Shown one piece after another: positions 46,330 to 57,529 of a DNA stretch of 64,000 nucleotides. Location: the NCBI GenBank assembly GCA_940337035.1, contig CALNHX010001954.1, positions 62,001 through 126,000 on the forward strand. The letters run 5' to 3'. The DNA is from Agriotes lineatus. Lineage: Eukaryota; Arthropoda; Insecta; Coleoptera; Elateridae. Numbering within the stretch: the first letter of the stretch is position 1; each line of letters opens with the position of its first letter. Made by a program: the position numbers and the translations under genes. Below the pieces are notes generated by a model that was given only the letters and a program-made list of their open reading frames with translations, searched no databases and had not been told where the DNA came from.

Positions 46330-47431
46330 TAGAGTCCCTGTATATAGTAAGATAAGAGTAGTGTACCTGTATAAATGATAAGAGTTGGGACATGTGGATC
46401 CAATGTCAAATACCACTTGATTCTTCATCGAAGTTTTTTTCGTTTGTTAACCTTCAGTTTTGTTTGATTTGACAAATAATCCTTGCGTGACAAGATGCAT
46501 GTCAATAAATTCTTCGATTTGACATTGTCATTCTTTTTAAACATTTACTATTTACTAATGAAAACATATTACGTATTAGGTATGAAGAAACTTTAATTGC
46601 TTCCAACGCTTGTAATTCCAGCTAACATAGACACTAAATCATGAGTAGCAATCACAGTATGATTCGGGAGAGTAATCCGACCAACAAATTTATCAGAAGA
46701 CAAGCAGCATATCTGTGCACTTTTTCTAATTCATTGTGTCCAGGGTAATTATAGGTACATACTTTCTTAGTGATTCATATAATTTCAAAAATGTAAATAC
46801 ATCCTGTAAAATTCCACTTTCAAGTTTTAAACATTCCAGTTTTCTATTAATGTTCAAACGAAAGGATATGGTAAATGCAGCTTTAATAGGCTATTATAAC
46901 CACTGGTTCCAAAGGTAAATTTAAGATGTAATGCGGCCCTGGCAGTTTCATTGAACGATGAAATGAAGCAGTCTCTTGTCAGTTCATTGCTCAAAATCTT
47001 ATTATGGTTTAAAATACTAATGGGCAAACATTTAGTATAGTTGAAACTTGGTTTTAATACGTTTCTATAATCTTTTGAAGCTCATAGATATTCTTGCCAC
47101 TGACATTTTGTTAACCATTGGTCTCCTGTGAAATGCTGACTATACAAGCGAAATCCATCCATATTTAATAATTTCTTGTTCCACTATGTCTTTCAGCGTT
47201 GATTTTTATAGAAACTTGTGAAAATAAAATGCCTGACTTGTATTACTACAATTAAAGTGCTGAGCAGCCTGTCGTAGTGACAGCAAATAAACTTAGATAT
47301 TTCGTTACTCAGTTTAAAATCGAGTTGTCAAATTGTACAAAAACATATACTCCATGAGATTGGTTCCAACCAATGAAAAACGAGCATCCCACATGTCCCA
47401 ACTCTTATTTTAATATTATACAGGGACTCTA
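46330..47431. mobile_element. Non-autonomous hAT, GAGTTGGGACAT family, copy 1
   Basis: The termini are TAGAGTCCCTGTATA and its inverse. A further inverted motif, AAGAGTTGGGACATGTGG, lies just inside (about 46384 and 47388). The 8-bp duplication CCTTTTTT lies at 46322-46329 and 47432-47439. The length is 1102 bp. It split a second copy of the hairpin MITE described at 45304-45510. Confidence 0.88.
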
Positions 47432-47482
47432 CCTTTTTTAAAATTGACTACACTGTCGTTATATAGCCACTGTAATTGGTAG

Positions 47483-48574
47483 TAGGGTTCCTATATATAA
47501 AGAGTTGGGACATTGGATCCACAAATCAAGGATCGCATGATTCAGCAATAATATAATTCATATTTTTTTATTTGAAAGAAGTAAAACATCAAAATGACAT
47601 TAACTGACATGTCAAATCACAGAATTCATTCATTTAAAAATCTGAAGCAAAGTGCAAGAAAAATAATATTTATCTACGACCACTACTAAAAGTAGGCCTT
47701 TTACCGTGTTTAAAGAAATCAGCTGTTTACTTTTAGCACACCGGCTAAAAGTGAAGTGAGGTTATAAAACTACAATTTCGAACTGCAAGTGAAGTTGTGA
47801 AGCTATTCCAGTTGCTTCTTGCGTTACAGGTAAAGCGTTTTTGAAATAATTAAAGCGTTATGTAATGAATACAGTCATATGTGGAGTATCAATAATTATA
47901 TTTCGTAACTCACCTTGACAGCACGGGCGTGGCCAAACAATCGCCCGCGCGGCGTAGCCTACTGTTCATTATGACATAAATTAAAAGTGTCGCAGATGCG
48001 AACCTTTCTTAAATCGATATTTATGGATTAATAACGGTAAAATTAAGGTCGTAGATAAAATATTGTATGCAACGCGTGCTAAAAACCGTCTATGCGCGAG
48101 ACATGTTATGAAACGAAGCCGAAGGCTGAGTTTCATAATTTTCATGTCTCGCGCATAAACGTCGACTTTTAGCACTTGTTTCATAAATAGCTATTATCTA
48201 CGATCATGTAAAAAGTGCCTACTTTCTACACCGATATTAGTGTAAAAAGTTAACTTTTAGTACACTAGTGTTATAAAAATTTTATTGCACGTAAATGATC
48301 GTAGATAAAACGTTGTAAGACACTCTTGCAATAAAGAATGCCTTTTTGCACTTGTATCTTAAATAACTATTATGTTTTAACAAATTAAAAATATTTAGTA
48401 TTTGTCACAACTGTCACAAAATGTGATTCTAATTTGTAGTGGTTACAAAACTGTTGTTCATAAGTATGCATGATCTGCATAAAATTTAAATTCAACAAAA
48501 ATCAGGTACGCCATGATTTGTGGATGCAAAGTGAGTCACCTACATGTCCCAACTCTTTATATATAGGAACTCCA
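47483..48574. mobile_element. Non-autonomous hAT, GAGTTGGGACAT family, copy 2
   Basis: The ends TAGGGTTCCTATATATAAAG and TGGAGTTCCTATATATAAAG (inverted) both lead into GAGTTGGGACAT. The 8-bp duplication ATTGGTAG lies at 47475-47482 and 48575-48582. The interior holds a strong palindrome at about 48047-48205 (ATGCGCGAGACATG in inverted form). It is clearly the same family as 46330-47431. Confidence 0.9.
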
Positions 48575-48582
48575 ATTGGTAG

Positions 48583-48963
48583 CAGAGCCAGTAGATATAG
48601 GAGAGTACCGCCATTCTTTGATCCGCGAAAATGCCGCCATCACCGCCATTTTTGTTCCCATCAGCAATGACTGATTGAGTTATGTCTAAAATTTTACTTG
48701 AAATTGGCAAGACTGTAAGTCTATGTCAAATTCGAGGTTATCAGGTTATGTTTTCCGTCTGTTTGTGTCAAATAACAAACAAAACCTAACCTACTAACTT
48801 CGAATTTGACATAGACTTACAGTCTTGCCAATTTTAAGCAAAATTTCGGATTACCAATAAATATCACGTTGACGGAATTGTGTTACAAACCCCAAAGTGA
48901 CGCATATGACAAAGGAACAAACATGGTGGACGTGGCGGTACTCTCCTATATCTACTGGCTCTG
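48583..48963. mobile_element. Non-autonomous hAT, CAGAGCCAGTAG type
   Basis: A perfect inverted end of about 30 bp begins CAGAGCCAGTAGATATAGGA. ATTGGTAG lies on both sides (48575-48582, shared with the previous element, and 48964-48971). The interior is a palindrome (about 48689-48847) whose arms contain GTCTATGTCAAATTCGAGGT and its complement. The length is 381 bp with no coding. Confidence 0.9.
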
Positions 48964-49899
48964 ATTGGTAGAACTTTGTTCTGCCATCTGGTAGTCAAGC
49001 TTAGAAATACTTCCTAAGTCATCGTCCCAGGCACTCTACAGAGGTTTCAACATTTAGCATGAGTGTCTCTACTTGTTTGATATACCGATGGGGCCACAAT
49101 TATACAGATTGTCCGGATTGTACTCGGGACATGGGAGATTAATGAGTGCAACAGGGAGAAACAGGTAAAATGAGTAGGTATGACAGAGAAGAAACATATC
49201 CAAATTTATCAATATACCAATGGACACTTTCAAAACTTTTCATGGATAGACATGTTTTTCAAACAAATTAAGCTCAGCTGTCATTAGTGTCATTAAAAGT
49301 TAGAAAATTACAAACAATTCTGGATATGCCTGAACGTGAAGTAATGGGACGATTTTCAAACAAAATAAATTTCTAGTTTCATTAATTGAGTTCCCAGCAT
49401 AAATCCATTTAATAATTAGAACCTTTTCTGCTACCGTGTACTGCATTTTGAAATTTCTAATGACAGATGCCTTTAATTTATTTAAAATATGAGCATCCAT
49501 GAAAAGTTTTGAAAGTGTCCATTGGTATATTGATAAATTTTGATATGTTTTATCTCTGTCATACCTACTCATTTTATCTGTTTATCTCTAACGCACTCAT
49601 TAATTTCCAGTGTCCCGAATACAATCCGGACAATCTGTATATAACAGCAATAAGAGAACATGAACAAAAAGATAACACGTATTGCTTGAGTAAGAAAGAG
49701 ATAAACATAGTAGCAAATATTCGAGTAGGCTGATGCCTATTTTAATTATGACAGATGTCAACCAAGCATGCCTACTAAAATCATTTGTTCGTATGGTAAT
49801 CTCTTTCTTACTCAAGCATTTTTTTTGTTGTTCATGTTATCTCATTGCTGTTATATATAATTATGGCCCCATCAGTATGTACGCCGGTATAACTAAGTA
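48964..49899. mobile_element. Right half of a CAGCGTACATAC-type MITE, interrupted
   Basis: Sequence from 48972 to 49080 closely matches 63108-63215 of the element at 62215-63229, including GTCTCTACTTGTTTGAT. The match resumes at 49886 (TATGTACGCCGG) after an inserted element. The matching left half is not present here. Confidence 0.65.
49081..49885. mobile_element. Composite fold-back insert with two inverted pairs
   Basis: The termini share GATGGGGCCA and an AATTATA core in inverted form. Inside are two further inverted pairs. About 49098-49268 against 49490-49660 share CAATATACCAATGGACACTT. About 49640-49705 against 49795-49865 share GCTTGAGTAAGAAAGAGAT. There is no coding; the small frames here follow the palindromes. 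It interrupts the preceding MITE arm. Confidence 0.7.
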
Positions 49900-49942
49900 A
49901 TAATTTTAATTGTTGAATTCCTCTCTGCAGTACACCATTTAG

Positions 49943-52900
49943 ATGTTTTATTTACAGTACTACAAAATTCGACCCGGAACAACAAACTTAGGTAGGGAAT
50001 ACGAACATAAAATGATGGCTCTGTTGCTACTGCGCTGCATCAAAAGCTTCGACGACATGTGGATGGCATCAAACGTCGATGGGGTGGGCGCCTTTGACGA
50101 CATAGTTCTTCGCGTCCGAAAGGCTGGGGGCAGCACTGTGACATATCTCATCCAGTTGAAGCACAAAGAAAGTTTAAAGCCCGTCGCCGAGAAGGATTTT
50201 GTGTCCCAAAAGGGCGACTTTTCGCTCTCAAAATACGCCAGTGACATAGCGAAGATTAGAGAAGACATTCAAGGTAGACCGGAAGGCGTTCCAGTAGATT
50301 TGGGAAAGTTCAGTGACTTATACTTTGTGATCTTTACGAATAGTGCAGTAAACAGGTATGCATATCTCGAAAAGAGCAGCTCTAAAGATTTATCGTTTCT
50401 AAATACGGGGAAAGGTAGTGCCGGCATGTATAAATTTAACGTTGCCAAAATGCCGCCATCTTTTGAGTGCGATTATGCTGAGCACTACACAAAGATTAAC
50501 TTGCTTGCCAACCAAATTTATGCCAAACACTTGGACAAGTACATCGAAGAAGAATTGGAGAAAGTGCTAAACCACCTTCAAATAGCATCAATTGATCCTA
50601 AAAGCCTTACACATGAGTTTATAGGTTATGTAACTAACTGGGCGAAGGGTGGTTTGGGCGGTTACTATTATCTCACAAAGAGTGATATAGTTGTTAAATT
50701 GACCGACGCTTTGCTTAGCTACTATGAACTTGATTTTCGTTCGGAACAATTAGAGTTTTATGTTTGTGACCAGAGCCTAATTTGGAGTCGAGCCGTTGGT
50801 AACAAAGCCGTAACGATAGTTGATTGCGATGAAAAAATTATAGAGTTTTTAAAGCTCTATGTTCGTAGTGAAATTCAGATATTTTGCAAAGACTTCAAAA
50901 AAACCTGGAGACACAAATTGTCAGATGAAGCGCAAACTTTACTATTTCATAACCATAGCCATCTTAAAAACTCGTTGCTTCAGCTGGTCGAAAATCATGG
51001 AAATATAACACCTTATGGCATTTATAAATGTCTCTGGCTTAATAAACAGCTCTCCCTGTTGCTGCAAGTCAGCCACATGGACGATTATCAAAATATCCAT
51101 AAAATTCTTACGTTTGCAAACAGTCTTAGTTTAAGAATAATAATTCTGAATATGACTAAACACACCCTTCCACCTTTGAGTGCTTCCATAAGCTATTTTC
51201 TTACAATTTCCGATCTTAGTGACGAAGAACGGGCGGACATTTTAAAATTGCCCGTGAAGCTACAAGGACGCTCCTCTGTCATTTTAGAAGAAGTCGTAGA
51301 TGAGTCTATGCATAATCACATAAAAGTCAAAGACGTCGTGGATATACTGCTGGAGGACTTTAATATTGGTGTCGGATACGAACCTCTTCCACAGTATTAT
51401 GTGCAAAGGAGCATGTTTAAAGTTCTGCTGAAATTCGACGTCCTGACATTGAAGGACGAGTTTTTCGCTATAATTGACGATCTCAATGTACAAGCCAACA
51501 CGCTAAAAGACTGGAGTGCTAGCAATATAGAGATAATTAAAGACGTAACGGAAATAGCTTCGAAATCCAAATATAAGCCGCTTCATGTGTTACACCTCGA
51601 AAATGCCAAGTACTTAAAGTGGGTAGGATCGTTTGGTAGCACAAAAAACATCTTGAAATACAAGCTGGAAGACGTACCTTATGAAGTAGAAGATATTTTC
51701 GAATGCGAATGTAATTTTAACAATGTCCGATTAATAGGCGAATACCCCGGCATGGGTAAATCGACGCTCATGAACTATATTGCCATGCATGCACCCGTCG
51801 ACACGTGGGTTCTTAACGTAGCCTTATCTGAGTACGATAGATATTACGAACATTTCCAGCAGAACTTGAAAGCACGCAATTATTTAAATTATTTCAACGA
51901 GGCAATATTAAAAAAACGTCATTGCAACAATCTGAGCTTAGCCAACGCGGTTTTTCAAAAATTTGCTGATAGGAAGAAAGTGTTGATTTTATTAGATGGA
52001 TTCGATGAGGTTTGTTTTTTGTACAAAGACCAGGCAACGCACATAGCCAAATGCATGCACAGTGAAGGCTATCGCATGTGGATAACAACTCGGCCGCATG
52101 TGAAGTCGCACCTGGAAGAGCAGCTTTGCACCATCGCTTTAACGCTTAGGCGGTTTACAAAGAAGGATCAAAGAAAGTTCCTAATCGAATATTTCTTGGA
52201 AGTTAGCAGAACTGTTGATGCCAGCCTACATGATCACCTGATCCTCATCCAAAAATTCGTCCGGAAATTACTATCAGCGGCCAGGCAGAATTTGAGTTTA
52301 CACGATTTAGATTTCACGGGGATCCCGCTGCAGACAAAGCTGCTGGCGGACGTTTTTAGCAAAGAATTAAAGTCGTCTCTCCAGGAGGGCGTCGTCTGCT
52401 TCAACGATCGGTTCGACTTGGTGTATTTGTACGAGCAGTTTGTTAATAGCAAAACGGATATTTTGTGTGCGAAGTTTGGTAAGGATGCGAGATACTCGCA
52501 CACGTTGTTTCGAAATCACCAGCAGCTGATTGCTCTGAAGTTCCTATTCAAAGAGGATCAGTTGGCTGCACTAGATATCGATAAAAAGGTGCGCGAGTTC
52601 TATGAAGCTGATAAGCAGCATTTTTTGCAGCGAGAGGGTCTCGTAGTGATCAAAGGTGCTTATCCTGACCTAAACGTTAGCTTCGTCCATCGCACGTTCG
52701 CTGAGTATCTTTCAGCACAATGGCTGTCTGAAAACTATAGCAACACCGACTATAAGATAAGAATAACTGTCCAAAAATTGATTCGACATCGATTTTATAA
52801 TTTCTCATTTTTGTTTCGACTATTTGACCGTATATTGGCACGTGATTGTCCATTACATATGTCCGTTATAAATGAACAAACGCCTGAGACCAAACGATTG

Positions 52901-54754
52901 ATAATGTGTGATCCTGACATTGTCGATGTGCTTGACGACGGGGGAAGAAGCATTTTGCACATAGTATCGCTTTATGGTAAAGATCAATACAGGTTTGGAA
53001 CGAGATCTGTCCAAGACCATGATCTTTATGATGACATGGTACAGCTGGTAGATCACATTCCACGTACCAAAATATCAAACATTATTAGGCCTGATGCTTT
53101 GGGATACAACCCGTTGGACAACGCTATGGCAAGCCGGTCTTTTACGCTTGCAAATAAATTTTGCGAAATTTCAAACGGCATCACTCTTAATATCCCTTTT
53201 ATTGACAAGCATCAGTTAACGATATATGAGTACATGGAAAAGTGTTATAGATTATTACTTCAACCTCTATTTAGGACACTCCTAGAATATTTCGTGTGCC
53301 ATGATATTCTGTTCAACAAAACAGCAACAGAGAAGGTGGAGCTTTACTGCCAAGAAGCTTTTTTTCCTTCAGATGTAACATTTGATAAATATGCGAGTGA
53401 AGTTGTCGCCGTTACCATACCCGAGTTGTTGGAAAGAGTCCATATCAAGTCGCCTACCGAGTCTTATTATTACGACTTGCGCTTTGCTATAGCTTTTGGT
53501 AAAAAAAGCAACGTCAAGAAGATTCTAATGGAAGGTACAAACATCAACCAACAAGACATGTATCATAACGCATCTCTGCATTACGCCGCTATAAACAAAC
53601 AAGGATTAATCATGGAAATACTTATAAGCAACGGAGCGGACATCAATCAGTTGGGATTGAACAGCAACACTGCTCTTCATTTCGCCTGTAAAAGGGGTTA
53701 TAAAAGTATTGTGCAAAAGTTGCTTGAGAATGGAGCCGATATGGAGATACAAAACGATAAAGGCGACACGCCCTTGCTTATTGCCCTATGGAATAAACAT
53801 ACAAGCATTGCCGAGCTACTCATTTCCAAAAATGCAGACGTTCGTTTTGAAAACTTGTCTGGGTCGTGTTGTCTGCATTATGCAGCTAAAATTGGGCATA
53901 ACCGAATGGTACATCATCTCGTGTCCAAGCTCAACGTCAATAAGAAAGACAAGGAAGGCGATCCACCATTGTTTCTTGCAATTCTTGAAGAACACATCAG
54001 AGTCGCGAAGTTTTTGCTTAAAAATGGCGCAGACGTAAACATAGAGAATTATAGAAAGAAGACCTGTCTATATTACGCGGCAATGGTTGGCGCCAGAGCG
54101 CTGGTTGACGATTTTATCAAAAAAGGGGTCGACATCAACAAGCAGAGCAGCGACGGTGATACACCCCTACTTATAGCACTTAAAAACCGTCACAAGAAAG
54201 TTGCAGATTTGCTACTTGATTGTGGTGCTGACACTAGTCTGCGCAATAGCAGCGGCAACGGCGCCTTACATTTCGCTGCCGATTACGCCTGTCACGAGAT
54301 AATCGACAAATTGATTTCTCTAGGTTGCAATGTGAATGAAACGAATGATAAAGAGGAAACTCCTCTGCATAAAAGCATCGTTGGCTATAACACAGAGGAA
54401 TGGCACGTTAAACGGAAGATTGAAACTATGAAGTGCCTTTTGAGCAACTACGCCAATGTGAATGCACAAGATTTTGAAGGACATAGCATTCTTCACAGAG
54501 TGTCCAAAATACAGCAACGTAACTTTTATAACGAAGAAGGTGTAGCTCGGCATAGATTCTATATGGAAAACGTTACTATGCTGCTGTTTAATGCAGGTGC
54601 TGATATTAGTTTGAAGAATAATGAAGGCAAAACTGCTCTCGATTTGGCACTGGACCTGGGGAATACCGAGTTTACATCTGCAATATACAGAAAATTGCTA
54701 AATTCGCAACAATCTCTAGATGGATGTGATAGCTTATCTTGCATTATTCTATAG
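49943..54754 (+). CDS. STAND NTPase: nuclease-like + NACHT + ankyrin repeats + CaaX tail
   Basis: 1603 codons without interruption. Residues about 1-200 carry PD-(D/E)xK-like motifs: E21 in GREYEHKMM, D53 in GAFDDIVL and Q71-x-K73 in YLIQLKHK. NACHT begins near 596, with Walker A GEYPGMGKST (599-608), Walker B VLILLDGFDE (680-689) and sensor-like ITTR (714-717). A C-terminal NACHT helical motif, FVHRTFAEYL, lies at 914-923. About 11-12 ankyrin repeats follow at about 1176-1586, several with TPLLIAL in place of TPLHLAA. The last four residues are CIIL, a CaaX box of geranylgeranyl type. Nucleotide-driven oligomerisation on sensing a ligand through the repeats, with a nuclease effector, is inferred from the STAND family. 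No target is known. The real start is probably on an upstream exon. Flanks are transposons. Confidence 0.9.
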   Translation: MFYLQYYKIRPGTTNLGREYEHKMMALLLLRCIKSFDDMWMASNVDGVGAFDDIVLRVRKAGGSTVTYLIQLKHKESLKPVAEKDFVSQKGDFSLSKYASDIAKIREDIQGRPEGVPVDLGKFSDLYFVIFTNSAVNRYAYLEKSSSKDLSFLNTGKGSAGMYKFNVAKMPPSFECDYAEHYTKINLLANQIYAKHLDKYIEEELEKVLNHLQIASIDPKSLTHEFIGYVTNWAKGGLGGYYYLTKSDIVVKLTDALLSYYELDFRSEQLEFYVCDQSLIWSRAVGNKAVTIVDCDEKIIEFLKLYVRSEIQIFCKDFKKTWRHKLSDEAQTLLFHNHSHLKNSLLQLVENHGNITPYGIYKCLWLNKQLSLLLQVSHMDDYQNIHKILTFANSLSLRIIILNMTKHTLPPLSASISYFLTISDLSDEERADILKLPVKLQGRSSVILEEVVDESMHNHIKVKDVVDILLEDFNIGVGYEPLPQYYVQRSMFKVLLKFDVLTLKDEFFAIIDDLNVQANTLKDWSASNIEIIKDVTEIASKSKYKPLHVLHLENAKYLKWVGSFGSTKNILKYKLEDVPYEVEDIFECECNFNNVRLIGEYPGMGKSTLMNYIAMHAPVDTWVLNVALSEYDRYYEHFQQNLKARNYLNYFNEAILKKRHCNNLSLANAVFQKFADRKKVLILLDGFDEVCFLYKDQATHIAKCMHSEGYRMWITTRPHVKSHLEEQLCTIALTLRRFTKKDQRKFLIEYFLEVSRTVDASLHDHLILIQKFVRKLLSAARQNLSLHDLDFTGIPLQTKLLADVFSKELKSSLQEGVVCFNDRFDLVYLYEQFVNSKTDILCAKFGKDARYSHTLFRNHQQLIALKFLFKEDQLAALDIDKKVREFYEADKQHFLQREGLVVIKGAYPDLNVSFVHRTFAEYLSAQWLSENYSNTDYKIRITVQKLIRHRFYNFSFLFRLFDRILARDCPLHMSVINEQTPETKRLIMCDPDIVDVLDDGGRSILHIVSLYGKDQYRFGTRSVQDHDLYDDMVQLVDHIPRTKISNIIRPDALGYNPLDNAMASRSFTLANKFCEISNGITLNIPFIDKHQLTIYEYMEKCYRLLLQPLFRTLLEYFVCHDILFNKTATEKVELYCQEAFFPSDVTFDKYASEVVAVTIPELLERVHIKSPTESYYYDLRFAIAFGKKSNVKKILMEGTNINQQDMYHNASLHYAAINKQGLIMEILISNGADINQLGLNSNTALHFACKRGYKSIVQKLLENGADMEIQNDKGDTPLLIALWNKHTSIAELLISKNADVRFENLSGSCCLHYAAKIGHNRMVHHLVSKLNVNKKDKEGDPPLFLAILEEHIRVAKFLLKNGADVNIENYRKKTCLYYAAMVGARALVDDFIKKGVDINKQSSDGDTPLLIALKNRHKKVADLLLDCGADTSLRNSSGNGALHFAADYACHEIIDKLISLGCNVNETNDKEETPLHKSIVGYNTEEWHVKRKIETMKCLLSNYANVNAQDFEGHSILHRVSKIQQRNFYNEEGVARHRFYMENVTMLLFNAGADISLKNNEGKTALDLALDLGNTEFTSAIYRKLLNSQQSLDGCDSLSCIIL
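49945..49957 (+). promoter_or_regulatory. Candidate 3' splice site before the NACHT gene
   Basis: GTTTTATTTACAG is a good acceptor, and the codons that follow (TAC TAC AAA) are already in the reading frame of the gene. The ATG at 49943 lies within this acceptor. The true N terminus is therefore likely on an upstream exon. A second acceptor-like CCTCTCTGCAG ends at 49930 but runs into a stop in this frame. Confidence 0.6.
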
Positions 54755-57529
54755 CAAACGAATCACAAGTTCCTCGCAACTGTGTGGATTGTATACAAAG
54801 GGGACTTAGCAGATGACGAAACCGAAAGAATCTGTTCGAAGCGATAACCGGGATGGTTCAGTACCGCGAAAACAGTAAACTTATGGGAAGTAGCCAGGGA
54901 AATTTTTGATCTTTTGTCACTCATGTTTGTAACTTGACCAAAAAATGTCTAGTAATTTATATGTATGTAGATGAAAATATCACCCGCAATTCATGTGTGT
55001 TTCAGTTCAAATTGCAAATCCGCGTGTTAATTCAAATTAGAACGTAGGTGTTTAGGGATTTTGCCTCTTGATTGAGGAACTTCCGGGTGGTGCCGCGTTT
55101 GTCAAAGATTTTTAAATAGCTTCTGAAGAATTTGTACAAGCACAGCACCCTCTAGAAGCGTCTTATCCAAAGTTCAGAAAAGGGAAAAAATTAATATAGG
55201 GAGTTTAAATTTAGTATAAAATCAAGTTAATCTAGTCAGACTTGATGTCACTTTAGCTGTGACAGCTAGCAATGCCCTTTTTAATCTATTGTATATTGAA
55301 ATTTTGTAAATATTATATAAGACACCACTGTAAATGTGTATAATGTTTACGTTTATAGGTCGGTAATGTATATTGCTGTGATTTATGGCTGTAATATGAG
55401 GTGCCTTTAATAATCAATGATTTTAAAACATTTCCCTAACTGAAATGTTTGCTTATTAGAAATATACGTTTATATAAGCTTATGTGTTTTAATATAAAAT
55501 ATATTATAAAGATTCGTGGTATGTTTATTTGACTATTAATGTTTATAAGATAAGCAATTATATTTCATTAAAACATTTATTTTTAATATAGTTTAAGATT
55601 GTTTTCTTCCATGTTTACTTTCAGCAAATATTACATTGTTACACAGATTGACTACTGCAGTACCAGGTGTAAGAAAAAATATTGTCTGAGAAAAATTAGA
55701 ATTTAAGATGGCTCAGCTCTAGTGTCTATTGGCACCATAGATACATTTTTACGCAGCAACGTTTTTAACAGAATTGAACGGAGAGCATAGTGTGTTGGTG
55801 GTTTATAGTGTAAAATGTCTCTAAAAACTAAAAAGGTGTTATTTGCAGTAGATATCTTAAAAATTATTGTTGTTGTGAAAAGCTTAATAATAAAAATAAC
55901 CCAATTTAAAAGTTATAAGAATGGCCTGAAATCCGCGCGAAAGTAATGATTGCATCGAATTTACTACATCTAAATAGGTTAGACACATTGAAAAGAATGC
56001 ATATTCAAAACAAGCACAGCTGTACAAAAAAGTACCTTCTCAAAATGCTGCAGACTACTTTAAACGAGGTAGAAATAAATTAACAAATGGAGGAGGTGTG
56101 AAGATTAGGTATAGAAATTTTTAATGCCGTCACGCTTTTGAGCTTCTCGGAGTTTTACAATCCATTCAAAGGAACATCCTGTATCGTGTCCTGCTACACC
56201 CTGCATCGCAGCAGTATCATTGACGTCTCGTTCCCCAATCTTCAATCTGTCGTTTTGCAACTTCTCGGCATCCCAATAAGCACTGGAAAAAAATTCTGCT
56301 CATCGCGTGTGGATTCACGCTAACTGTTCGTAGAGAATCGTTGAATAGATGCTGTCCATTGTCTTTTAGAGAAGCTTATCTTACATCGCGCGTAGAATCG
56401 CGCAACGTTGGGCGTCTTTATCCAAGGGAAGCTCACCATTTTGCTTCCGTTTTCGAGCCAGGATAATTTGCGAAGCCACATTCATAGTTCCACGGTGCCT
56501 GCCAGCAATTAAGTAGGACCGGCTAAAAATGTGTACAACGCTTTGGATTAGTGACCTGATTTTCGCATTGACCCGGCGATTGGACTGCAATTCAGTTAAG
56601 TCGAATTTATTTTTATTATTTTATGTTGCATGTGAAGTTTACCGCTAATTTAAAATGAAGTAAAGTAACATTTTGTTCGTACAAGTTATCGTCAACTTTG
56701 GCATGTGCTTTAGTAAATAAGTTGCATATTATGAGATAAGTTTCGAGGTATATCTCCGTTTGCAGTGCAGTAACGTCTTCAGCGCTGTGGACCAGTATAT
56801 CAATATTGCATTTTCCCGTGGAATTCTGTCACAGACGAGCACGTCTGTTAGTTTTGCTAATAATAACTAGCATGTATAATTCTTAAGATAATTTTGGAAC
56901 ACCTTTGTTGCGGCCACAGCTGTAAGGCAGAATCGCTTAAATTTAAGGTTATGAATGCTATCTATCTTATTTGTAAAGCGCAGTACACTTCCACGTATTT
57001 TGAACTCGAGCGCTTTCAGAAATCCAGAAATAAGGTAAGGTCCAAATCGTGAAGCTGAACAACGCACACTATTTTCCATCGCCTAGGATGTTTTTTGTTG
57101 TTGAACTTTCACTCCATCGCAGACATGCAAAACGCCATGGTGGCGCCCTATCTCCCGTACTTTCTAATGTACAGTTATTTCAAATATTGCGGGCGAGCCC
57201 CTTCATAACTAGTTCAGCTTAAGACCCACCTCCAACACATTGAACTCCTGAGCACCCTTTAAGCTTGTTACATGTCGTAAACGGGAATTTAGCACGAACA
57301 CGCTACAACATTCAATAATTGAATGACTAAGTACAGCAAGCAATAATTACAGCATCCAAAACACCTAGTAAGATGCCGAATATAAATAAGCATGTACTTC
57401 CTGAAAGGAAGGTTTCTAGAATGGAGAGAATAGTTGAAGAAGTCGTAGAATCCTATATCTACCATAGGATATTTTGAAACGTAGATGAAGTAGCTGAGTA
57501 AAGCACAATAAAAGACTTATCACCACCAA
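54755..57529. other. 3' flank of the NACHT gene, no recognised gene
   Basis: AT-rich and probably partly 3' untranslated sequence. AATAAA occurs at 55890-55895 but is too far away to claim as the poly(A) signal. The short frames at 56138-56323, 56381-56590 and 56867-57079 have no motif. Confidence 0.4.

Noticed and set aside
49300..49733. Small genes upstream of the NACHT frame
   Set aside because: The frames follow inverted repeat arms of a fold-back element and appear on both strands for that reason.
53709..54038. Second gene overlapping the ankyrin region in another frame
   Set aside because: A shadow of the ankyrin repeats, created by their periodic codon pattern.
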